Of a stretch of 64,000 nucleotides of DNA, positions 1 through 12,177 are shown one piece after another (within the stretch, counting starts at the first letter, position 1; every line of letters begins with the position of its first letter). The stretch covers positions 45,609,296-45,673,295 of the forward strand of contig OY720346.1 of assembly GCA_963082975.1 (NCBI GenBank), written 5' to 3'. Position numbers and translations under genes: made by a program. The notes beneath the pieces were generated by a model. The model saw only the letters and a program-made list of their open reading frames with translations. It had not been told where the DNA came from and did not search any database. This DNA comes from Labia minor (taxonomy: Eukaryota > Arthropoda > Insecta > Dermaptera > Spongiphoridae).

Positions 1-275
1 AATACTAGCACTTCTGGTTTCTGGATTTGCACCAAAAGTTGATTAATTCATCCTACTGATGTATTAAGTAAATATACCAAATTTCATCAAAATCCGTTGA
101 GCCTTTTCAGGCTGTACACATCTATACGGACGGACGGACGGACAGACATCATGCTAAAAATACTTTTTTCTGTTAAGAAAATGCATGATTCGTGGAGATA
201 TGTACCTAAAAATATCCATAGGTGAAATTTGGTGTGAAAACAATACCTCCCTTACTATCGTCGGTCGGTAAAAAA
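1..275 (+). repeat. CGTCGGTCGG-family repeat, 3' part (runs off the window)
   Basis: Ends at the hallmark terminus TATCGTCGGTCGGTAAAAA. It carries the internal signature of the family: a run of ACGG/GACA units, the string CATCATGCTAAAAATACTTTT, and 'ggtgtgaaaacaatacctccc'. Other copies are at 13198-16655 (interrupted), 32967-34210 (two, nested), 48501-49024 and 63231-63787. No coding sequence is seen. It is a non-autonomous element of about 0.55-0.65 kb; superfamily unknown. Confidence 0.75.
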
Positions 276-1416
276 GAAACGCTACTTGTATAGGTAAAAT
301 GTCACTTCCGGTAGTCAGATCATGATGAAATTTGGTATCTAAATTTTTTTCATATTTTTAAATCTATATACAAAATATGAAGCAAATATCTCGAAGCAAA
401 CTGGTACTTTACTTGAAAGGTAAACGCAACCAGTGTAGGTAAAGTACCACTTCCGGTTAACCGATTTTGACGAAATTTTGATAGAAATCTACAAACTGTG
501 AATAATATCGGTGTACCAAATTTCGAAGTCCTACCTTGATTAGTTTTTGAGTAAATTTGCTTACAGACATTACATACTTGCTTAATTTAAGCTCGTGTGC
601 CTCTTAATCAATTGGAGTGTTCGATAAGCTACTTTACTAGTCGAGCAGGATAACGTAAATTCGTTCGGAAGGGGAAGGGTTAGGATATTTACAAAGGCCG
701 TCTGCGGTACGATTATTGTCGGCCAAGCAAAAGATGCCATCACTTATTCATAGGGTTTTCTATACGCCCGATAGGACATTAAAAGAAGGGAAATGGGGTA
801 AGAAGGGAGGGGGAGGGTGTTAAGGGCTTAGCGAATCCATTTAGTCGGATTGTCGCACGTTCATACCCTTCGTTTGTATCTGTTAGCCAAGTGTAAGGGT
901 GGATTTGGGTGGATGATAGTGGAAGGGAAAATCGCACCATTTGGCCTGATCACCACAGTAGCAGCCCCTTCTCTCGACTTGCTCCATTAGGCGGCCACAC
1001 ACACACACATATATACACACATAGCTCTTACTACTAAAGGCAATGAATTCACTTGAAAGTGACTTTCTGATCCTATTCTATTTGCAGACCCCCTTCTTTC
1101 CGACAGATGACCGCGTCTTTGCTTAACTGTGGTTAATTAATGATCCCAGGAAAGAAAAACAAACGGGCTTTTATGGATATTAACTTTTTTAAATTGTTAG
1201 CAATGAAGCACTAATGAATCATTTGTGTAGCATCATTCCATTTATTCACAGGGAAAATAAAAAAACAACTTTTGACTAACTTTTTAATTTATTTATAATG
1301 ATTATGGAGGGTATGAGGGAGATAGAGAAAACGGTCGTTAGTCAAAAACACATTTCAATCTAAAATTTTTATATAGATTATATTTATCTAATTATAAAAA
1401 CATTAAATTGTATATA
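276..1416. other. Non-coding upstream DNA with a GC-richer island (about 590-1140)
   Basis: 276-590 holds degenerate repeat sequence with two 'cacttccggt' modules. 590-1140 is GC-richer than the surroundings, has no long ORF, and includes the near-palindrome TCACTTGAAAGTGA (a possible NK2-type site) and a short CA run. The rest is AT-rich. The island may be a conserved enhancer or an unseen 5' exon; neither can be shown here. Confidence 0.35.
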
Positions 1417-1418
1417 TA

Positions 1419-1888
1419 TAAGGGTAGGTCAATTAGTCCGTGACTTTTTGAATTTTCTATTAAATGAAATAGCAACACTGCTCCTGTCAGCAGGCAGCTG
1501 ACTCCCGTGGAAATTTGAACCAGCTGGGTCTTTTAGTTTTTGTTTGACATCCATTAATAGCAGTCTACAATGATTTGACAAGAAAATGGAAAAAAATGAA
1601 TTTCTTTCATTCATTCATTCTCTCAATTCCGTATTTAGCCCTGAGTAACTATTTCTTGTTTTCAAACCTGAGGAAATGGCTCGACTGAAAATTATTTGAC
1701 TCCAATGATGAAATCATCTCACAAACAAATCTATTTTGATGCCCTCAACAAATCTTATTTTTTCGCAGGGATAAAAAAATTGGAGAAACGTTGGAGTTCA
1801 AAGGAAACTAAATTGAAAAATAAAATAATTTTTTATCCAAAAACCTGTGTTTCATTCAAAAAGTCAAGGATTTATTGAACTGCCCTCA
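1419..1888 (+). mobile_element. mariner-type deletion derivative
   Basis: Terminal inverted repeats of about 30 bp (left TAAGGGTAGGTCAATTAGTC, right end inverted TGAGGGCAGTTCAATAAATC) lie inside a TA duplication (1417-1418, 1889-1890). The right half still encodes a mariner transposase C-terminus in frame (1696-1878, with FAGIKKLEKRW), while the rest of the transposase is absent. Mariner elements insert at TA, which agrees. It is non-autonomous. Confidence 0.8.
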
Positions 1889-1978
1889 TATATATTGAAT
1901 CTAAAAAATTTAAAATTCACTTTTTAGGGCTATTTTTAAGATGTAAAACCATCTATCTTTTAATTAGTTGCTCAAGGA

Positions 1979-2433
1979 CAGCCCTGGCCAACCCAAATGA
2001 CTCCATGGACCTCTTTGATTAGAGCAATGCTTCAAGGGGCCGCATTTTAGGGAAACGTGTATTAATGAATTAGTGAAACAATGTATTAAAAAACACTTTT
2101 AATACTTTCTTGATGCTTAATGTTTAATGTTTTTATTTATTATTTTCTGGTTACATTTTTTTAAATAAAAATAATAATAACAATTTAAAATAAAATTATA
2201 TTCTCTATTAATTATTATTATTTCTAACTTTTTTCTTCCTTTTTATGAAATCAAATATGTAGTTTAAAAATTGTAGGACATATTTTAAATAAAAAAATTA
2301 ATAAGTATAATCATTTCAATTATATTCTCTGTTTTTGAATATACAGACAAGAAATGAAAGTTACAAAAGAAATATAAAGTTAACTGGCGGGCCGTACAAT
2401 TTTTCACGGTGGGCCGCGGGTTGGCCCGGCCTG
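1979..2433. mobile_element. hAT-type miniature element
   Basis: Ends are CAGCCCTGGCCAACCC on the left and, inverted, CAGGCCGGGCCAACCCGC on the right. Flanking octamers (ctcaagga and ttctagga) match at six of eight positions, as expected for an aged 8-bp hAT duplication. The interior is AT-rich and non-coding. Confidence 0.7.
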
Positions 2434-3411
2434 TTCTAGGAGATATTTACTCATCAGACATTAAAATACTATTTTTTAAAAAACAGGTTTCAACTTTTCT
2501 CATTTTTTTCCTTGTACTACATTAAAATGAAAATTTAATTTCTTTAAATTTTACCCTAGAGAGATCTTTACCCACAAAAAACAGGAAAATAATATTTTTT
2601 TTTTTTAATTTATTTATTATTTCACTAAAATAATTATTATTTCATTACTTTATTATAGTCTGCCTTATGCACAAAATACTAAAAGTATTAAAGTTTTCTA
2701 CTTTTTCTGAATTCCTCTTAGCAGTAAATTATTTAATAGAATAGAATAATTGTTTATGTTGTTGTTGATTCAATCAAATCAAATCATAAAGACAATTAGG
2801 CTCCCGTTGAAATAGGTCAGATGTTAAACATTTCTTCCAGCTGAGAGAGTTTATTACTTAAAAAGGGTGTCTATAAAAAATGAACAAAGCAAAAAAAAAA
2901 AAAAAATAAAATATAGGGAGAAGTGAAAGCAGGTTGATAAATTAACACATCATTTGCTGCCTGAACCCCTCTCCCTCCCCTACTTCTTCTCCCTCTTATG
3001 GTACATCCATCCGTATGTTGCCACTACGATATTATGCAAAGTAGGGAATGTACAAAACGTTGCAAAGGGTCTGGAGATTTGCATATATGAGAGAGAGAGA
3101 GAGAGGGTGGCTTAAGGAATAAAACTCGGTGCTGGTTTTATTCACTTACGGCTTTTTTGGAGAGGGTCGGGAGGGGGGTTGTTATTTATGACCGCCCAAA
3201 TGACATTCGTATTTGACTATTATATGCGATATATGAGCCAGATGAGTATGTTTTATTGCCAAAAGGCCGTTTTCTGCATATTCGAATTCTAGCGACATGT
3301 GTGGTCGTAAACGACGAGCTATTGGAAATGCTACAATTGGAATTATCGCAAAAAGCACACCCCATAAATGGCAAGGTGGCCAATTTAAATGAAAGAGATA
3401 TGCTTAAGTGA

Positions 3412-3443
<32 letters not shown>

Positions 3444-3870
3444 CACCACCCCCCATTGAACGATGAATTTGCTAATGTACTTGATTTATTTAGCATACAC
3501 TTTTCACAGACAGTGAATAAGTGTATTGATAAATATAAATAAATTTTCAGGTCCATTGAAATTCATATTTTTATTGGCAGATGTAGAAGTAAATTAAACA
3601 ATAATAATAATAATAATAAATATTTTCTACTTTTTTTTTGTCAATTCTTCTGATGTATTCTTTTCAAAAGAATAACCAGATTATTTTTCATTTCCACTTA
3701 CAGTACGTTTCAAATAAAATAATTTTTTACATTAACATAGGAGCGCTCATCAGGAATAATCTATAATTTATTTATTTTATGAATTATCATGAATATTAAT
3801 AATAGAACTTTTTATATTATATGAAAATAGATAGAAATTTATACTTTATCATATAAAAATAAAAACTTCA
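2434..3870. other. Non-coding upstream DNA with a GC-richer island (about 2930-3480)
   Basis: 2930-3480 stands out in an AT-rich setting. It contains a consensus octamer ATTTGCAT (3077-3084), a GA run at about 3090-3105 and several TTTATTG/CATAAA homeodomain-like strings. An 87-codon frame on the - strand across it has no recognisable domain. It is a candidate enhancer. The remainder is AT-rich with nothing recognisable. Confidence 0.35.
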
Positions 3871-4085
3871 CTGTCTGATAGACAGTACGATTGATTACCT
3901 TACAAGCTTATAGACCCGGGTTCGATTCCGGGTCCTGGCAAGAGAATTTTTCTCTAGCTTGAGTCAATGGAAAAACGTGATCAAAATTGGGATTCAACTT
4001 GAAATAAGAAGTAATCGTCCCCTATGAAGAAAATCAAAATAAAAGTTGAGTGGAAATATCCCCACCAAAGAAATAGTACAAATTT
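3870..4085 (+). mobile_element. tRNA-derived SINE, copy 1
   Basis: A perfect pol III B box (GGTTCGATTCC, 3919-3929) sits in a tRNA-like T arm, followed by a body with 'ctggcaagagaatttttct' and 'atcaaaattggga'. The same body follows B-box-like sequence at 37290-37510 and, on the - strand, 50715-50930. It is not a working tRNA: no acceptor stem or anticodon arm can be drawn. Confidence 0.75.
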
Positions 4086-4138
4086 AATATATATACATAA
4101 ATATACAATTATATTATATTAATTAATTATTTTATGTA

Positions 4139-4172
4139 ATCAGGGAATGACTTTTCGGACACCCTGTATATT
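4139..4172. mobile_element. Single transposon end, Tc1/mariner-like
   Basis: The string 'gacttttcggacaccctgta' resembles, inverted, the common insect transposon terminus beginning with an ACAGGGTGTCC-type motif. No partner end was found nearby, so this is a remnant only. Confidence 0.35.
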
Positions 4173-5802
4173 TCACTAATTTGTCCATAATACAAAAAAA
4201 ATAAAAATTATTATTTTTATTCTAGATTGCAATATTATTTTCAGTTATTGCCTTTTCCTTTTGTATGATTTCTATCTACCTATATATTTAAATATGTATG
4301 GTTGTCAGTTTGCGTTTTCATATTGCTGAGATAATTGATGACAGGAGCATCTCATGGTCCTCAGAAGCCCATAGTGTAAATTTGAAAATTGAAAATTGTT
4401 TTTTTTAAACTACTATCAAAGTTGCTTTCATCTTAGATTGGTTGAATCGGTTTGTTTAAGAACTGATTGAGTATTAAATTTGAAAAAGAATTTAAAAAAT
4501 GTTTAAAGAGAGCAAGAGAAATTTTAATTTCATAATTTTGAATTACATTCATTGACTTGCTAATCATATAAAATGTATACTATTCAATTATGCAATTGAC
4601 AGTTCTACTGACTATAACAAAAACAATAAATTCCAACAAAATTGAAAAATTATTTTTAATAAATGTCATATATTAAAAATTTCAAAAAGTCTGGAAAGTA
4701 TATTATAAAAAAAATTATAACTATAATGAGTCTGTCTTAGAATTGATCCAAAAATTTATTTTTAATAATGATATATTTTTCTTGATGATTTTTTAAAATA
4801 ATTTATCATTGTTAATAATTAATGTCAATTTTCTTACAATTATTTGAAGATGGACGCGACTTGTATCCGAAATGTCTGTATTAATTCAAAAAAAAACTTT
4901 ATTATTTGATTTTAACCTTACTACCCATCATCCTTTTTTTAGCAGAAAAAAAATAATTTAATTAATTAATCAATTAAACAAATATTAATTAAATCAAAAA
5001 GTCAAATAATTATTATACACGTTGAAATGTAGATTAACAAGAATTTTGTTAGTAAATAAAAATTTAAAAAATAAAAAAAGAAATAAAAATAATAAAATAT
5101 CGAAATTATACTCACCTCTTTAACTGAATATATTAGTATATTGTAGTATCAAAAAACGGGGCACTCAAAAATGCAGAGGATGTTTAAACAGCAAGTGATT
5201 CCATAAAAGTCATTCTAAATTATTAATTTTTCTCTTGGAACATTTAAAAAAATATTTTAAAGGGGTTGTTCGCGGTGATTCAAATGTAACCTCAATTATA
5301 CTTTTTTATTATCCCTTACCTAATTTTTTTTTCTTCTTAGCACTTATTATCTCTTTATTTTATTTTTATTTCTTGTACTAAAAAATAATTAATGACCTAC
5401 AAAAAAAAATGTCTGAGTGTTTTTTTAGTAATGTTACTTTTCTTTAATGACTTTTTCTTTGTGTAATGTTGAGGGGTCTTTCAAAATTCAAGTTAAGTAT
5501 TAATTAAATCTATTTTAATGAAATATTCAATTTTTATTGATGAATAAATAATTAAATTTTATTTAGAATGAGCATTAAAATAGAAACAAGTGTACATTTT
5601 TTTCACATTATCTTATAGAGAATACATATTCGTTTCTTTTATTGATAATTATAATATATAATATTAGATAAATAAATAAAATAAATATAATAAATGACAA
5701 CATTAAAACTTTTATTTACATAAAAAAATGAACAATACAAAAACACAAAATAATTACAAAACAATATCCCAAAATAAAATAAAAAATAATAAACATCTTC
5801 TA
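4173..5802. other. AT-rich non-coding DNA
   Basis: Long A/T runs, no ORF with recognisable content, no repeat ends that I could pair. I see nothing functional here. Confidence 0.5.
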
Positions 5803-8241
5803 TCTATATATATAAAAAAAGGTTTTTGTCTGCACATTGCTCAGAATTTAAAAATTTTTGCATATCTTCGCGTTTCATGACCTCTAGAATCCAAAAGTGA
5901 CTTTAGAATTTTTCATGTCTGTCTGTCTGTCTGTCGGTCTGTCTGTCGGTCTGTCTGTCCGGAAAATTACTATTTTATAGACTCAGAATTGGCTGAACCG
6001 ATTTCTTTGAAATTACATCACAATATTCTTATATACCCCTAGAGTAACATAGGCTATAAATTTTATTTATATGTCAACAATAACCGCAGAAATTAATTTT
6101 TTAAAGTTTATATAATTCTCCGTGTTGTTCATTCAAGAGCCTGGCGTGGCCCACTGGCTCTAGCGGAAACATTTTAAACAATGAATTATCATAGCCATTC
6201 CCAATCAAAGAATTATTATAATATTTCACTCTTTATTTTAAAAATTCTAATATTTAAGTATTTAAATATCAATTCAATTAAATCATTTATTCTAAAAGTT
6301 CCCATTTTAATTAATTTAATAAAATATTTAGATCATATTTATATTAACTTAATTTTTATTTATTCTTTCTATATATTTGAATATTTCTTCTTTTCTATTT
6401 GAAAGTGGAAGGTTAAAAAATCTCGCTAAGAACATTCAATATTTCTATACACAAATTATTCAGAGTATTGGCAAAGCTATCACTCACAATCAGTGTAAAT
6501 TGAAATTTATATAAATTAACAAAGTGAAAATTTTTATTTGTTTAAATTTTATTACAATGAATCAAAAAAATTAAATATATAGATCACATGATTAAGAGAA
6601 GCGGACGGAGGTCGGACATGACAGAAACTGTAAGCGAAATCTTCATATTGCGACTAATAATTTTCAAATCCCCTAGCACGACAGAATTAGATAAGTTTCT
6701 TTTAAGGGAGGAAAATAACTATGATCTAAAAAAATTAATAATTGAACTTAATAATAAAAAAACAAATAAATCAATTAATTTAAATTAATACTATTAATGA
6801 ATGTATATATTGGTAATTTATCTATAGTTTTATACCGTTAATTTTTATATATTGTCTCAAGTCTCTATTTTTGCGTTTTCCCAAGTTTCATTATAATTAA
6901 AAATATTCAATAATAATCTAGCAATGAAAATAAAATATCAAAATGTAATGATCAAGAAATATTATACTCTATTTCACTATTATAACATAGAAAATACTTA
7001 AGAACCATAGGCGGAGGAAATATTAGGAGATATAATTGCGGGTTCAGGCCAAATCGATCAACATTAATTAAGACATTTAAATTATGACAGATAATAGGAA
7101 AAAAACCGCGAATTCAATATTTCTGTTCACTAATTATTTGTAGACTTTAGTAAAACATACACATGACTCAATATAATAGATCAGCATAAACTTTTTCAAA
7201 TTTTGATCTTCAAATTTGTCTTGAAGGTAGTAAAGAAAGAATAAGATGAAGAAATCAATTGTAAAATGTTAGGTTACCCAGACGACTTAAATATAATAGG
7301 AGATTAGGAAATTGCAATTGCAGATAGCGAGGAAAAATTAATGGAGGTTTGAAATTAATAGGGATAAGAAAAAATATTTAGTAACAAAGAGGAAGAGTAT
7401 TAACATACAAAATCTTAAGATACAAAATGTAGAATTTGAATATGTAGAAAAATTGAACGTAATCACGAAGGATAATAATATTTGAGAAGAATTTAAATCG
7501 GGGTTGCAATCGGGAAACGCCTGTTATCTTGCAATAAAGAGGCTTATCTCTTCAAAATTATTATCAAAGGGAATATATAAAAAAATTATTTTGCCTGTTG
7601 CATTATATGGGTGGGAGGCATGGACTATGACCCTGGGAGATGAGAGTAGATTCAGAGTATTTGAGAATAGGATTCTTCCCTGCATTTATTGGCCAAAGAA
7701 AGATGAGGTCACCGGGGAATGGAGGAGACTGCATAACAAGAAATTGCATGGCCTCTCTGCATCTTCAGAAATAGTTAGGGTTATAAAAGGGAAAAAGCTG
7801 CGATAGGCAGGGCACGTGGCTAGAATGGGAGAGGAAAAATATATTGGTGGGGAGACCGATTGGAAAACGTCCGCTTGGAAAACCAATGGCGCGTAGGAAG
7901 GGACGACAAAGAGATGGGACAAGGGCTCAGGATAGGGACACTTGGAGAAATGTGGTTGTTGCGGCCAAGAACTTTCGAGTATCTTTGAGCCACATAGATA
8001 GATAGATATAACATATACAATAATAATAAATATAATTAATTTACTGATTAAATTGAAATATATTTTTAAATAAGAACACAAAAAGAAATGAATGTTTTTT
8101 GTAATATACGGATGAATAATGAAACAAAATGGATGAAAACCTTTTACTACTTTCAACCAAATACTATGTACCACTCGGGGGTATAGGGGGCGGAGCCCCC
8201 GTCTAGGTGTGAAGAGCGCCGAAGGCGCTCTGAGCAGCTAG
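5803..8241 (+). mobile_element. Helitron A, 2.4 kb, non-autonomous
   Basis: The 5' end TCTATATATATAAAA follows an A, and the 3' end CTAG precedes a T, as expected for Helitron insertion into AT. A perfect 7-bp stem hairpin GAGCGCC-GAA-GGCGCTC (8214-8230) stands 7 bases before CTAG, the classical Helitron 3' signal. Just inside is a second palindrome, GGGGGCGGAGCCCCC. A (TGTC)n run lies at about 5912-5960. No Rep/helicase is seen; the cargo is a degraded LINE (about 6990-8015). Confidence 0.85.
6990..8015 (+). pseudogene. Degraded RTE-like LINE inside Helitron A
   Basis: Broken reverse transcriptase frames read FVDFSKTYT (for FVDF.KAYD) near 7145 and YPDDLNIIG (for YADD) near 7275. A longer open piece (7504-7803) has LPVALYGWEAWTMTLGDES and WPKKDEVTGEWRR, and the sequence continues with AGHVARMGE and RDTWRNVVVAAKN. 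It ends in a GATA tail near 8000. Many stops and frame changes mark it as old. The same 3' end recurs in fragments at 17586, 29802, 31211, 40503, 42900 and 49130. Confidence 0.8.
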
Positions 8242-9428
8242 TATATAACATATAAAAATGCATGTAAGTATATTCTTTATGTTTTAATGATATTAATTTA
8301 TAAATTAATTGTTTATAAGTAATTTTATTGTGGATTATTATATTTGTGGTTAAATATAAATTGTAATTATATAAATAAAATTAAATTAAAAAAAAAACTC
8401 TTTCTATTAATATAATTATTATAATATCATTAAAATCTCAATATATTAATGGTAAATCTACAAATTTTATCTATTAACACATTTAATATTAAGATTATTA
8501 TCGAACAAAAAGAATATTAAACAAAATCCACCATTTATATTCATTTTCTTTATGTTTAAAGTAGTATTCTATTTTTTATTATTAATGATGTTGTGGTTAT
8601 GTAATGATACAACTTAATTTGTGTTCCAATTATGATTAGTACTTTTAGTAATTAAATTTATGCTATATTTATTATTTTATTAAGTACTCTCCAAAGCTGA
8701 TTATGTATTATCAATATACCGTATATATTAATCGCCGTTCATTTAATTTCTTTCTTTTTTTTGTTTTGTTTTGTTTTTTTTTGTCCACCAATCTAATTGA
8801 ATCCACAAAACATAAACATTATAACAATTATGGTTCAAGTGAACTGGCAATTATGAATAATTGATTTGATTAACATTTTTTATATATTGCTTTATTTAGA
8901 GATAAATTATCAATTCAGCCATAAAAGGTTTCAATTTAATTTATATTCTTTCATTACTTACGCCCATCCCTTCACCTCACCATTACATACTCACCACTCT
9001 AAAAATTAATCATTCCATAAAATTATAAGATATAACTAATAATAAGTAAAGAACACATACACCTATACATATATTATATGAATTCTATCTTATTCTGAAT
9101 GATTAAAATAATTTGAATTTACTTTTATAAATTTTATATTAAAATATAATATTCAATATTTTGAATAATGTAAATGAAAATATCTATTTTAATAATTTCT
9201 CTTAATTAAAATAATTAATTGAGCCATTCAGAAGCCAAACCGATTAACTCCAATTTTTAAAATATTAAAAATGTAATGTAATGTAATCTGCAACATAGGA
9301 AGTGAATATTGAACTTGTTAATCTTAATATTGCAATTCTGTAATCAATAACCCTGAATTTAATACAAACTGTGAACTTTGGGCTTCATTTTCTCCGTTTG
9401 TTACTCTACTCATTTTCCAATTATTTTT
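8242..9428. other. AT-rich non-coding DNA
   Basis: No ORF of note and no pairable repeat ends. A T-rich run with TTTTG units lies near 8750-8785. Nothing functional is recognised. Confidence 0.5.
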
Positions 9429-10006
9429 ACTATCTCGACAGAGATAGTATTGCCATCACGAAAATTTTCTATGTTGAGATTTTAATGTTTTTATACGTTT
9501 CGAAGGTTTCTGAATCATTTTCACTAAGGTTGAGAAAAATGTCTGTGTGTGTGTAGGTAGACAAGATTACGTAAAAAAGGTTTGAGCTAGAATAATGATA
9601 TTTTCTATACGGGTATTATTCAAAATTCAGAGTTTTCTATCAACTTTTGAGAAATGTAGCTCAACCGGAAGAGGGTCATTACCTACAACGTTTTGATTTT
9701 TTTCATCTAAAGTGACCGTAAAAATAAAGATATATGTTTGATAATTTTTCACATGATTAATAATTGTATAAAACTGCTATATATAGAATTCCAGCTTGTT
9801 TGAATCGCTGAAAGTACCAGAATTAATTTTTTAACACTGCAAATCTCACGCACCAAAACGTGATGTGGCAAAAGCCAAACATGCACTGGTTTAATAAATA
9901 TTATTTATTAATTTTAATTTATAATTTAATTAATTTAATTTAATTTAAATTAATATATGTCATTTAATCCAATTCAAATTTGCGAGATAGTCGAGTAGAG
10001 ACACTT
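9429..10006 (+). repeat. Left arm of an inverted-arm composite
   Basis: This arm of about 578 bp starts with the palindromic ACTATCTCGACAGAGATAGT and ends with AGTCGAGTAGAGACACT. It is the inverted counterpart of 10772-12495 once the insertion there is set aside. It shares with that arm the segments 'gaaatgtagctcaaccgga' and a CTGCTATATATAGAATT-like string. There is no coding content. Confidence 0.8.
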
Positions 10007-10771
10007 GAGAATTTTTATATGTGCAGTTAATCGCTTTGGCATATGAGTGGCTCAATTAAAGGATGGTAATTAAATATAAAAGAATTTAAAAATCAAAATA
10101 TTAAGATATGATTAAGATTTTATTCATATTAATACATTAAGTCGCATCCATTGCGGAATGCTGAAATATTTTTAAAATGTAGTTTTAAAAAACTTGATGA
10201 TTTTTAATCTTTTCTATTTGGGGAATATAATTATATTATTCATAGGTTCCCAAAGTTGATTGGAGTCCGACACATCCAACAAAAATTTTGAAACTTGAGA
10301 CCAACCTTTTAGCTGTTTTAGAGAAAAGGGAGAATATATATTGGTAAAACTCAAATTTCCTAGAGGCGAGTCATGGAACTATTTAATGCTGTCTTATTTG
10401 TTCTAATTGAAATAAATATTTTTTTATGAGTGTTACCAAAATGAATAGAATACTTTTAATAGTGGTGATGTTCCACTAAATATTTGACCCATAGTTTGTG
10501 AAATACTGCTAGAATTGTTAACGTAACATTTACTGTCTTAACAGTGGATTATTGTAATAATATTAGTATTTTCACACACAATTACATACATTTTGGTAAA
10601 CAAATTTTTAAAGAGGATTATGGTAGGAGAGAGAAGAATGACGGGTAATTAATTAACAAACTTAAATTTGCAGTTTAGTATTGTTATTCAATTAAATTAA
10701 TTAACATATATTAAATTTAAATTTAAAACCTTTGCTTTCATTTTTAAGTCAAAATTTAAAAAAAATTAGCT
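10007..10771. other. Spacer between the inverted arms
   Basis: About 765 bp of AT-rich, non-coding DNA not found elsewhere in the window. It has no transposase-like frame. The two flanking arms could in principle have moved it as a unit; that is inference. Confidence 0.5.
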
Positions 10772-11036
10772 GGAGTGTTTCCACTCGACTATCTCGCAAT
10801 TTGAATAGGATTAAATAACATAATATATTAAATTTAATTTATTATAAATTATAAATAATAAATATTAAACCAGCGCATGTTTGGCTTTTATTTGATGGCA
10901 CCACGTCACGTGTTGGAGCGTGAGATTTGCAGTGTTAAAAAATTAATTCTGGCAATTTCAGCGAATCAATCAAGCTGAAATTCTATATATAGCAGTTTTA
11001 GACAATTATTAATCATGTGAAAAATTGTCAAACATA

Positions 11037-12177
11037 AGGTAAAACCCCCAGTGGTTGACACTCAACCAATAGTTGACACTTTTTTCAAAAATTCTAAATA
11101 ATAAGAAACTGGAGGGAAGGAATCAAATTAAACTAGCAGCTTCGTCAAGTGTCTCTTCCTGGCAACTGAACTGGAAACTATGATCCGCAATTTGCCGGCA
11201 GTCACCCACGTTAGAAACGAAAAAATCGGTGGCTGTTTGTGAATTTTTAATTTCGCTTGTTTTCCTTAAGAGTTGAGTTAAGCATCGCATTTCAAAGTAA
11301 GTATTGAAATCACTTATTAATTCACCATTTTGGGGGATGTTTTGATTGATTTGGGGTTTGAAATGTTAAAGAGTTATTATTCTGTGAACTTGGTACATAA
11401 ATATTCAAAAGATCATTCTTAGCGTGGGGTGTCAACTAATGAAGCTGAATGAATGGTATGTATTGAGTAGTTGACACTAGTTGACCTGCCAGTTGAGAAG
11501 ACCTTCCTCAGTGAAACTGATCCAGCTTCTAGTCAACCAGGAACTTCTACAGCTCATACAGTCACTGACATACCCAGTCCATTCAAGATACACTTGTTTT
11601 TTAAAAAACAAACTGAAGTTCCCCCCAAAAAGAGGACTACCCAAGAAAAAATTCCTGCCATTGTATCAGGACATAACTTCCAGCAATATCTCAAGAAGAA
11701 ACAACAGAAAAAGGAGGAATCAGAAAAGGCTACATTTGAGCGTGTTGCTGAGAGGGAGAGAAAGAGAAAAGAGAAAGAACTTGAAAAGGATTGGAAAAAA
11801 ATAGCAAGAGAAGCAAAGAAGAATAAGCTATCTTGAATAATTTATTATTGTGTAAACTCTCTGTATTAAAAAAATAAAATAAAACCAAATTTTTCATGAA
11901 TTAAGAGCCTTTTTATCATGTGTCAACTATTCATCCAAAAGTGTGTCAACTACTAAGTTTTCATTCTTAGGTGGGGTGTCAACTACTAAACCAATTTCAT
12001 TTTTATGTAGAAAATTAATATAATTTTTACCTTGAACTTTTAGAATTATTGGTTTTAGGAACTTGTTAGAGGGATATTTATAGACTCTATTGTTGATGAA
12101 ATGGTTGCCATAAAGTGAATGAACTCTGAGCAAAGCCGAAAATTTTGTTAAAGTGTCAACTACTGGGGGTATTACCT
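11037..12177. mobile_element. pogo/Tc1-like element inserted in the right arm
   Basis: 25-bp terminal inverted repeats (AGGTAAAACCCCCAGTGGTT on the left; AGGTAATACCCCCAGTAGTT inverted on the right) lie inside a TA duplication (11035-11036, 12178-12179). The uninterrupted sequence of the other arm confirms the boundaries. The octamer GTTGACAC or its complement occurs eight times: 11054, 11072, 11429, 11470, 11920, 11943, 11976 and 12153. It carries a possible transposase C-terminal remnant. Non-autonomous. Confidence 0.85.
11471..11836 (+). pseudogene. Possible transposase C-terminal fragment in the pogo-like element
   Basis: An open frame without an ATG at its start reads a Ser/Thr-rich linker (SETDPASSQPGTSTAH), then IPSPFKIHLFFKKQ, then a long Lys/Glu-rich helix ending KNKLS. 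The order (acidic linker, short proline-containing motif, basic tail) resembles the end of pogo/Tigger transposases, but no DDE catalytic core or DNA-binding domain is present. The assignment leans on the TIRs and TA duplication around it. Confidence 0.45.

Noticed and set aside
3186-3449. 87-codon - strand frame in an upstream island
   Set aside because: No recognisable motif, low-complexity start from a GA/CT run; unique non-coding DNA is the simpler reading.
3895-3945. tRNA gene at a perfect B box
   Set aside because: No acceptor stem or anticodon arm can be drawn and the same body follows other B-box-like sites, so it is a SINE.
11927-12133. - strand frame of 68 codons with repeated VVDT peptides
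   Set aside because: The peptide repeat only reflects the GTGTCAAC octamers of the pogo-like element.
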